Shown piece after piece: positions 7,482-11,704 of a stretch of 11,704 nucleotides of DNA. The DNA comes from Paracoccaceae bacterium (GTDB lineage: Bacteria > Pseudomonadota > Alphaproteobacteria > Rhodobacterales > Rhodobacteraceae), in contig JALORM010000040.1 of assembly GCA_025458985.1 (NCBI GenBank), positions 1-11,704 on the forward strand, given 5' to 3'. The position numbers were made by a program, and so were the translations under genes. Every line of letters begins with the position of its first letter. The first letter of the stretch is position 1. A model generated the notes under the pieces. The model was not told the origin of the DNA, did not search any database, and saw only the letters and a list, made by a program, of their open reading frames with translations.

Positions 7482-7871
7482 ATGGCACGCGAAAAGACCC
7501 GCGCCAAGCGCAAGGAACGCAAGAACATCGCCGCCGGGGTGGCGCATGTGAACTCGTCGTTCAACAACACCAAGATCCTGATCTCGGACGTGCAAGGCAA
7601 CGCGATCGCGTGGTCGTCGGCCGGGACGATGGGCTTCAAGGGCAGCCGCAAGTCGACCCCCTACGCTGCGCAGATGGCCGCCGAGGATGCCGGCCGCAAG
7701 GCGCAGGAGCACGGGGTCAAGACCCTCGAGGTCGAGGTCCAGGGCCCCGGTTCTGGGCGCGAGTCGGCGCTGCGCGCGCTCGCTGCCGTCGGGCTTCACA
7801 TCACGTCGATCCGCGACGTGACCCCGATCGCCCACAACGGCTGCCGCCCGCCGAAACGCCGCCGGGTGTGA
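7482..7871 (+). CDS. rpsK: 30S ribosomal protein S11
   Basis: A 129-residue platform protein next to the E site that, with S6 and S18, shapes the mRNA exit. Blocks are the basic N-terminus REKTRAKRKERKNI, GVAHVNSSFNNTKILISD (about residues 19-36), AWSSAGTMGFKGSRKSTPYAAQ (about 43-64), GPGSGRESALRAL and ITSIRDVTPIAHNGCRPPKR. The ATG is preceded by AAGGGGAGGG. In gammaproteobacteria rpsD would come next; here rpoA does, as usual in alphaproteobacteria. Confidence 0.98.
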   Translation: MAREKTRAKRKERKNIAAGVAHVNSSFNNTKILISDVQGNAIAWSSAGTMGFKGSRKSTPYAAQMAAEDAGRKAQEHGVKTLEVEVQGPGSGRESALRALAAVGLHITSIRDVTPIAHNGCRPPKRRRV

Positions 7872-7988
7872 CCAAGAGTTTCCGGTCCGTGCCGTGCGCG
7901 TTCCGCGCGGCGCGGGCCTTCGTCATTTGAACCTCGGGCGTCCGCCGCTTAGGGACATCGGCAGCGGACTGGAATGGAGGCGACAGGC

Positions 7989-9005
7989 ATGATCCACAAG
8001 AACTGGGCCGAGCTCATCAAACCCGCGCAGCTCGACATCAAGCCGGGCTCCGATCCGTCGCGCCAGGCGACGGTCGTGGCCGAGCCGCTCGAGCGCGGAT
8101 TCGGCCTGACGCTCGGCAACGCGCTGCGCCGTGTCCTCATGTCGTCGCTGCAGGGCGCCGCCATCACGTCGGTGCAGATCGACAACGTCCTGCACGAGTT
8201 CAGCTCGGTCGCCGGCGTCCGCGAGGACGTCACCGACATCGTGCTGAACCTCAAGGGCGTGGCGATCCGTATGGATGTCGAGGGGCCGAAGCGTCTGTCG
8301 ATCTCGGCCAAGGGGCCGGCCGTCGTGACCGCGGGCGACATCTCGACCAGCGCAGGCATCGAGATCCTGAACCGCGACCACGTCGTGTGCCACCTCGACG
8401 ACGGCGCCGAGGTGTTCATGGAGCTGACGGTCGCGACCGGGAAGGGCTACGTCGCCGCCGACCGCAACCGCCCCGAAGACAGCCCGATCGGCCTCATTCC
8501 GATCGACGCGATCTACTCGCCGGTCAAGAAGGTCAGCTACGAGGTCACCCCCACCCGCGAGGGCCAGGTGCTCGACTACGACAAGCTGACGATGAAGGTC
8601 GAGACCGACGGCTCGCTCAGCCCCGAGGACGCGGTCGCCTATGCGGCCCGCATCCTGCAGGACCAGCTGTCGATCTTCGTGACCTTCGACGAGCCGGAAA
8701 GCGCGCACAAGGGCGAGGCCGACGACGGTCTGGAATTCAACCCGCTCCTGCTCAAGAAGGTCGACGAGCTCGAACTCAGCGTCCGCTCGGCCAACTGCCT
8801 GAAGAACGACAACATCGTCTACATCGGCGACCTCATCCAGAAGACCGAGGCCGAGATGCTGCGGACCCCGAACTTCGGCCGCAAGTCGCTGAACGAGATC
8901 AAGGAAGTTCTGTCGGGCATGGGCCTGCACCTCGGCATGGATGTCGAGGAATGGCCGCCGGAGAACATCGAGGAACTGGCCAAGAAGTTCGAGGACCAGT
9001 TCTGA
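7989..9005 (+). CDS. rpoA: DNA-directed RNA polymerase subunit alpha
   Basis: A 338-residue protein starting MIHKNWAELIKP. The ATG at 7989 is preferred over one 5 codons upstream (7974) because GGAGG (7976-7980) lies 8 nt before it and the N-terminus fits alphaproteobacterial RpoA. The N-terminal dimerisation domain carries EPLERGFGLTLGNALRRVL (about 36-54), which nucleates polymerase assembly. The C-terminal domain includes SVRSANCLKND with Arg266 (equivalent to E. coli R265, which binds UP elements and activators) and TPNFGRKSLNEIKEVL. The 117-nt spacer before it contains a GC-rich inverted repeat but no clear promoter. Confidence 0.98.
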   Translation: MIHKNWAELIKPAQLDIKPGSDPSRQATVVAEPLERGFGLTLGNALRRVLMSSLQGAAITSVQIDNVLHEFSSVAGVREDVTDIVLNLKGVAIRMDVEGPKRLSISAKGPAVVTAGDISTSAGIEILNRDHVVCHLDDGAEVFMELTVATGKGYVAADRNRPEDSPIGLIPIDAIYSPVKKVSYEVTPTREGQVLDYDKLTMKVETDGSLSPEDAVAYAARILQDQLSIFVTFDEPESAHKGEADDGLEFNPLLLKKVDELELSVRSANCLKNDNIVYIGDLIQKTEAEMLRTPNFGRKSLNEIKEVLSGMGLHLGMDVEEWPPENIEELAKKFEDQF

Positions 9006-9045
9006 GGCGACCTTGTCCGGGCATCCGGCCGGGGATGAAGAGCTT

Positions 9046-9066
9046 CCCTCCCCCTCGTGGGGAGGG
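9046..9066. repeat. Inverted repeat resembling a dispersed intergenic repeat
   Basis: CCCTCCCC (9046-9053) and GGGGAGGG (9059-9066) flank the loop CTCGT, followed at 9070-9076 by GGGTGGG, which can pair with CCCACCC (9092-9098). The pattern of pyrimidine arm, CTCGT, purine arm and then a further G-rich block is unlike the surrounding coding sequence. It resembles palindromic repeats found in many copies between genes of GC-rich proteobacteria. That it is multi-copy here is an inference. Confidence 0.4.
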
Positions 9067-9105
9067 AGAGGGTGGGGGGCCACCGGTCCCGCCCACCCCA
9101 ACGAC

Positions 9106-9128
9106 GCCGGCCGCCACGCACGGCCGGC
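9106..9128 (+). promoter_or_regulatory. Second hairpin in the rpoA-rplQ spacer
   Basis: GCCGGCCG (9106-9113) pairs perfectly with CGGCCGGC (9121-9128) around the 7-nt loop CCACGCA. It ends 34 nt before the rplQ ATG and leaves the TAGGAGA ribosome binding site free. No U-tract follows. Confidence 0.45.
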
Positions 9129-9162
9129 AACACAAAGCAAAACCAGACGATAGGAGACCAAC

Positions 9163-9588
9163 ATGCGTCACGGACAAGGCTATCGCCGCCTGAACCGCAC
9201 CCACGAACACCGCAAGGCGCTGTTCGCCAACCTCGCCGGCGCGCTGATCGAGCACGAGCAGATCAAGACGACGCTGCCCAAGGCCAAGGACCTGCGCCGC
9301 GTGGTCGAGAAGCTCATCACGCTTGGCAAGCGCGGCGACCTTCACGCCCGCCGCCTCGCGGCGGCCGACCTCAAGCAGGATGCCCATGTGGCCAAGCTCT
9401 TCGAGGTGCTCGGCCCGCGCTACAAGGACCGTGCCGGCGGCTACACCCGCGTCCTGAAGGCTGGTTTCCGCTACGGCGACATGGCGCCGATGGCGATCAT
9501 CGAGCTGGTCGACCGCGATCCCGCCGCCAAGGGTGCCGCCGACCGCGCCCGGCTGGAAGCCGAAGAAGCCGAGGCCGAGGCCGAGTGA
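9163..9588 (+). CDS. rplQ: 50S ribosomal protein L17
   Basis: A 141-residue protein starting MRHGQGYRRLNRTHEHRKAL, the invariant L17 N-terminus, followed by LFANLAGALIEHEQIKTT, PKAKDLRRVVEKLITLGK and RYKDRAGGYTRVLK. L17 lies at the bottom of the 50S subunit near the tunnel exit. The C-terminal tail is acidic (EAEEAEAEAE), an extension beyond the core family. GGAGA lies upstream of the ATG. It is the last gene of the ribosomal cluster and is followed by an intrinsic terminator. Confidence 0.98.
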   Translation: MRHGQGYRRLNRTHEHRKALFANLAGALIEHEQIKTTLPKAKDLRRVVEKLITLGKRGDLHARRLAAADLKQDAHVAKLFEVLGPRYKDRAGGYTRVLKAGFRYGDMAPMAIIELVDRDPAAKGAADRARLEAEEAEAEAE

Positions 9589-9617
9589 GACCGGCCCGAA
9601 CATCGGGCACAAAGACG

Positions 9618-9643
9618 AAAGCCCCGCGCGAGCGGGGCTTTTT
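9618..9643 (+). terminator. Intrinsic terminator of the ribosomal/alpha operon
   Basis: AAAGCCCCGC (9618-9627), the tetraloop GCGA (9628-9631) and GCGGGGCTTT (9632-9641) form a perfect stem ending in a run of five T (9639-9643). This is a canonical Rho-independent terminator 30 nt after the rplQ stop. The opposite strand also offers three U after the stem, so it may act weakly on reverse transcripts from 9670. Confidence 0.92.
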
Positions 9644-9669
9644 CGCAGCTTGCCGTGGCGTAAACCCGC

Positions 9670-9849
9670 CTAGTTTGCACTTTCCGGCGCATCGCGCCGG
9701 CTTGACTCGTGGAGCCGTTCCATCACGATCTGCCCGGCGTCGGGACCAATCCGGGTCTCGGCCTCGCCAAGAAGACTCAGAAGCTCTTCCCGCGCCTCCG
9801 AGGGCAACGACAACAGCTTGAAAACAAGGTCTCCGTCCGTCACAACCAC
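9670..9849 (-). CDS. Possible small protein, 59 residues, function unknown
   Basis: On the reverse strand a GTG at 9849 follows GAGG by 8 nt and opens a frame of 59 residues ending at TAG (9670-9672). The product has a Val-rich start (VVTDGDLVFKLLSLP), an amphipathic stretch (SEAREELLSLLGEAE) and a charged C-terminus (MERLHESSRRDAPESAN). I recognise no family. Support is the ribosome binding site, a possible promoter upstream, and mostly G/C third positions. Against it: it is short, the frame stays open upstream into the luxR-type gene by GC bias alone, and a perfect hairpin lies within its 3' end. It would converge on the rplQ terminator and diverge from the luxR-type gene. Confidence 0.3.
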   Translation of the reverse strand: MVVTDGDLVFKLLSLPSEAREELLSLLGEAETRIGPDAGQIVMERLHESSRRDAPESAN

Positions 9850-9887
9850 AATCTCAACCTCGCTCCACCAGGGACTTGACACCCCAC

Positions 9888-9915
9888 AATTTACGGTTGA
9901 CTGGTGTTCGCGCAA
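9888..9915 (-). promoter_or_regulatory. Candidate reverse promoter for the small ORF
   Basis: Read on the reverse strand, TTGCGC (9915-9910) and TAAATT (9893-9888) are 16 nt apart, with four of six matches in the -10. Transcription would start near 9881, giving a leader of about 30 nt to the GTG at 9849. It overlaps the luxR-type promoter on the other strand, so the two would compete for polymerase. Confidence 0.28.
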
Positions 9916-9925
9916 CTTATCTAAA
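9897..9925 (+). promoter_or_regulatory. Candidate promoter of the luxR-type gene
   Basis: TTGACT (9897-9902) and TCTAAA (9920-9925) are 17 nt apart, in an AT-rich patch that stands out from the GC-rich surroundings. The predicted transcript start, 7 nt past the -10, is 9931-9932, at the ATG of the gene. No Shine-Dalgarno sequence lies between promoter and ATG. Confidence 0.5.
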
Positions 9926-9930
9926 TAGAC

Positions 9931-10542
9931 ATGTCCCTTCAGGCTAGGATCGATCTCGAACTCAGAAATCTCGCGCCTTACGCGCCCGAAGGCTATTTCA
10001 TCGGACTGCATATCCGCTTCACCTCGCCCCTGATGTCGTTCCAGACGTACGACCAGAAGTGGCTCGATCACTACACCGAGAACGGCTACGCCCTGCGGGA
10101 TCCGATGACCGCCTGGGGGTTCAGCACCACGGGCTGGATCCGCTGGAGCGACCCGAAACTGCTTGATCCGTTCGGCCTGTTCAAGGAAGCGGCCGGATAC
10201 GGACTGAAATTTGGCGTCACGATCTCCTGCGGTCCGATCCGCTCGCGCACGATCGCGAGTTTCGCGCGGTCGGACCGCGAGTTCGAGACGGCGGAGATCC
10301 TGGAAATCGAGAAGGTGGTCCACCGCCTCCACGACATGACGGAGCCTCCGCACGATCTGACCAAGGCCCAGATCGAGGCGCTGAAGTGCATTGCGGGGGG
10401 CGACCGGCACGCGGCGGCAGCGGCGAAGCTCGGAATATCGGAAAGCGCGCTCAAGGCGCGCATAACGGCGGCACGTACACGTCTCATGGCCCGGACCACG
10501 GCCGAGGCGATCCAGCGTGCCAAGGACTACCGTCTGCTCTGA
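9931..10542 (+). CDS. LuxR-family acyl-homoserine-lactone-responsive regulator
   Basis: A 203-residue transcription factor. The N-terminal autoinducer-binding domain shows the ligand-pocket set of TraR/LuxR proteins: W44, Y48, D57-P58, W72 and G95, equivalent to TraR W57, Y61, D70-P71, W85 and G113. The C-terminal GerE-type helix-turn-helix (about 143-203) reads LTKAQIEALKCIAGGD, then KLGISESALKARITAARTRL, and keeps L151 and G157 (TraR L182, G188) but has Gln147 where Glu178 is nearly invariant. It is about 30 residues shorter than TraR, with a short N-terminus. It probably binds the signal made by the adjacent LuxI-type enzyme and controls target promoters in the cytoplasm. The ATG has no ribosome binding site and sits at the predicted transcript start. 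Whether it activates or represses cannot be told. Confidence 0.93.
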   Translation: MSLQARIDLELRNLAPYAPEGYFIGLHIRFTSPLMSFQTYDQKWLDHYTENGYALRDPMTAWGFSTTGWIRWSDPKLLDPFGLFKEAAGYGLKFGVTISCGPIRSRTIASFARSDREFETAEILEIEKVVHRLHDMTEPPHDLTKAQIEALKCIAGGDRHAAAAAKLGISESALKARITAARTRLMARTTAEAIQRAKDYRLL

Positions 10543-10548
10543 CGGCCG

Positions 10549-10594
10549 GTCGTCCTCCGCAAGGTTGATAACTACCACCCTGCAGGAGGATGAC
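10549..10594 (+). promoter_or_regulatory. Hairpin burying the luxI Shine-Dalgarno sequence
   Basis: GTCGTCCTCCGCA (10549-10561) pairs with TGC (10581-10583), a bulged A (10584) and GGAGGATGAC (10585-10594): 12 Watson-Crick pairs and one G-U, with a 19-nt loop. The right arm contains the GGAGG of the ribosome binding site and ends at the base before the luxI ATG. The left arm begins 6 nt after the luxR stop, within reach of a terminating ribosome. The pairing is read directly; the regulatory role is inferred. Confidence 0.6.
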
Positions 10595-11158
10595 ATGCAG
10601 ACAAACCATGGAGAGCTCTTCGCAAACATGCTGCGCGCCCGACGAGAGCTTTTCATCGTTCACAACAAGTGGGACCTGCCCGAGGCCCTCGGCATGGAGT
10701 ACGACCAGTACGACACGCCGGCCAGCCGCTGGGTCGTCGTTCACGACGAATTCGGCCGGGTTCTGGCGGGAAACCGGCTGACGCCCACGACCGCCAAGTG
10801 CGGGATCTACTCCTACATGATCCGGGATGCGCAGCGCGGACTTCTCGAGACCATTCCGGCGAACCTGCTTTACGACGAGGCGCCCGTGTCGGAGACGGTC
10901 TGGGAAAGCTCGCGTCTGTTCGTGGCGCACGATACGCCGGCGGCGATCCGCCGGCAGGTCCATGCGCGCCTGATCCAGGAGATCGGGGCCGCCTCGCGCA
11001 GCCTGGGGGCATCGCATTGCCTGACGCTTCTGGCCGCGACCTGGCCGCGCTGGTCGAAGCGCGTCAACGTGAAGATGGAGGCGATGGGCCCCGTCCTGAC
11101 GATCGACGGCATTGAGAACCAGGTCGTGTCGATGGACTTCACCTCGACCCTGCACTAG
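10595..11158 (+). CDS. LuxI-family acyl-homoserine-lactone synthase
   Basis: A 187-residue enzyme that makes an N-acyl-homoserine lactone from S-adenosylmethionine and an acyl carrier protein-bound (or CoA-bound) acyl chain. All conserved positions of the family are present at family spacing: R16, F20, W26, E35, D37, D40, R61 (in NRLTPTT), and E104 with R107 (in VWESSRL). The acyl length cannot be read from sequence. The ATG at 10595 is chosen for AGGAGG (10584-10589) 5 nt before it; the ATG at 10590 is out of frame. It follows the luxR-type gene by 52 nt on the same strand and is probably co-transcribed. Its ribosome binding site lies in a strong hairpin. Confidence 0.95.
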   Translation: MQTNHGELFANMLRARRELFIVHNKWDLPEALGMEYDQYDTPASRWVVVHDEFGRVLAGNRLTPTTAKCGIYSYMIRDAQRGLLETIPANLLYDEAPVSETVWESSRLFVAHDTPAAIRRQVHARLIQEIGAASRSLGASHCLTLLAATWPRWSKRVNVKMEAMGPVLTIDGIENQVVSMDFTSTLH

Positions 11159-11171
11159 GGCCGTGTGCGGG

Positions 11172-11200
11172 TTGCGGTCGGGAAGGTCAGGGCGCATATC
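11172..11200 (+). promoter_or_regulatory. Weak candidate promoter of the htrA-type gene
   Basis: TTGCGG (11172-11177) and CATATC (11195-11200) are 17 nt apart. Matches to consensus are partial, especially in the -10. A start at about 11207 would fall at the end of the left arm of the hairpin at 11198-11225, so the resulting transcript would have a free ribosome binding site. Confidence 0.25.
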
Positions 11201-11225
11201 CTCCGTCGTTTCCCGGACGGAGGAT
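11198..11225 (+). promoter_or_regulatory. Hairpin burying the htrA-type Shine-Dalgarno sequence
   Basis: ATCCTCCGTC (11198-11207) pairs perfectly with GACGGAGGAT (11216-11225) around an 8-nt loop. The right arm holds the GGAGG (11219-11223) and ends 2 nt before the ATG at 11228. The same inverted repeat could be a protein operator on DNA instead. No U-tract follows, so it is not a luxI terminator. Confidence 0.6.
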
Positions 11226-11227
11226 CC

Positions 11228-11704
11228 ATGCGCACCGCCTTCGCAGCCGTCGTTCTGTCGATCGCCCTGGTCGGGGGCCTAGGGCACGCGGAGACCCGCG
11301 TGCCTCAAAACCAGGCCGAGATCGCGCTGTCCTTCGCGCCGGCGGTTCGCACCGCCGCTCCGGCCGTGGTGAACATCTATGCCCGTCGCTTCGTCCAGTC
11401 GCGACGCAGCCCCTTTGCCGACGATCCGTTCTTCGGTCCGCTCTTCCGCGATTTCGGTTCCGGTCAGCCGCACCTGCAGAACTCGCTCGGGTCGGGTGTG
11501 ATCCTGTCGCCCGAGGGGCTGGTGGTCTCCAACTACCACGTCGTCGGCGAAGCGGCCGACATCCGCGTGGTGCTGGCCGACCGGCGCGAGTACGCGGCCG
11601 ACGTGCTTCTGGCCGACGAGGAAAGCGACCTCGCCGTGCTCAGGCTGCGCGAGGCGCGCGACCTGCCCGCGCTGGCCTTGCGCGATTCAGACGAGCTGGA
11701 GGTG
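11228..11704 (+). CDS. HtrA/DegP-type periplasmic serine protease (5' part)
   Basis: The frame opens with ATG 4 nt after GGAGG and stays open for 159 codons to the window edge. Residues 1-21 (MRTAFAAVVLSIALVGGLGHA) look like a Sec signal peptide cleaved after an A-x-A-like site, giving a periplasmic protein. The mature part has APAVVNIYARR (about 44-54), a Phe-rich linker (FADDPFFGPLF) as in the DegP LA-loop region, SLGSGVILSPEGLVVSN (about 86-102), the catalytic His104 in NYHVV, and the catalytic Asp134 in ESDLAVLRL. The catalytic Ser (GNSGG) and PDZ domains would lie beyond the window. The family degrades misfolded envelope proteins. Tyr103 before the His differs from the usual Asn or His. 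DegP, DegQ and DegS subtypes cannot be separated from this part. Confidence 0.92.
   Translation, partial: MRTAFAAVVLSIALVGGLGHAETRVPQNQAEIALSFAPAVRTAAPAVVNIYARRFVQSRRSPFADDPFFGPLFRDFGSGQPHLQNSLGSGVILSPEGLVVSNYHVVGEAADIRVVLADRREYAADVLLADEESDLAVLRLREARDLPALALRDSDELEV

Larger units (their letters stand above)
9589..9930. other. Spacer between rplQ and the luxR-type gene
   Basis: This 342-nt stretch holds a small hairpin right after rplQ (GCCCGA 9594-9599 with TCGGGC 9603-9608), the operon terminator, a possible small reverse-strand ORF (9670-9849) and a divergent promoter region (about 9876-9925). TTGAC occurs at 9876 and again at 9897, exactly 21 bp apart. CCGGCGC (9684-9690) and GCGCCGG (9694-9700) form a perfect inverted repeat inside the possible ORF. 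No tRNA or other known RNA gene was recognised. Confidence 0.5.

Noticed and set aside
7098..7988. Absence of rpsD between rpsK and rpoA, and of rpmJ after secY, as gene loss
   Set aside because: This order is usual in alphaproteobacteria, where rpsD and rpmJ lie elsewhere.
7974..7988. Earlier ATG (7974) as the rpoA start
   Set aside because: It overlaps the GGAGG that serves the ATG at 7989, and the extra five residues do not fit the RpoA N-terminus.
9876..9881. Perfect -35 hexamer TTGACA before the luxR-type gene
   Set aside because: No acceptable -10 element lies 16-18 nt downstream; the second TTGACT at 9897 pairs better with TCTAAA.
10563..10576. GGTTGATAACTACC upstream of luxI as a lux box
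   Set aside because: Only five of seven positions are symmetrical, the symmetry does not extend to the usual 18-20 bp, and the site lies in the loop of the ribosome-binding-site hairpin rather than at a promoter.

Overview
The window is a high-G+C alphaproteobacterial segment, most likely from the Rhodobacterales (Rhodobacter/Paracoccus/Roseobacter relatives). This placement rests on gene order (adk directly overlapping secY, no rpmJ after secY, no rpsD between rpsK and rpoA), on the protein sequences (Zn-ribbon adenylate kinase, RpoA beginning MIHKNWAEL, 'cysteine-poor' S14), and on codon use. I could not run a database search, so the genus is open.

Positions 1-9643 are the distal part of the S10/spc/alpha ribosomal superoperon, all on the + strand: rpmC, rpsQ, rplN, rplX, rplE, rpsN, rpsH, rplF, rplR, rpsE, rpmD, rplO, secY, adk, rpsM, rpsK, rpoA, rplQ, closed by a strong intrinsic terminator at 9618-9643. 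They supply ribosomal subunits, the Sec translocon channel, adenylate kinase and the RNA polymerase alpha subunit. Two neighbouring genes are damaged: rplN lacks its first 19 or so codons and its start, and rplX lacks an internal block of roughly 55 codons with a frame change. Both look like deletions, possibly assembly errors. Most spacers above 100 nt carry a strong GC-rich hairpin without a U-tract, and the rpoA-rplQ spacer carries what looks like a dispersed repeat.

Positions 9644-11704 are accessory: a possible small reverse-strand ORF, an acyl-homoserine-lactone quorum-sensing pair (luxR-type regulator, luxI-type synthase), and the 5' part of an HtrA/DegP-type periplasmic serine protease that runs off the window.

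The most interesting signals are post-transcriptional and sit in the last 1.8 kb. The luxR promoter places the predicted transcript start at the ATG, so the mRNA may be leaderless. The luxI Shine-Dalgarno sequence is fully buried in a 13-bp stem whose left arm begins 6 nt after the luxR stop, a layout that suggests translational coupling of synthase to receptor. The htrA Shine-Dalgarno is buried in a perfect 10-bp stem. A candidate promoter would start the gene's own transcript inside or after the left arm, so only read-through mRNA would be occluded.
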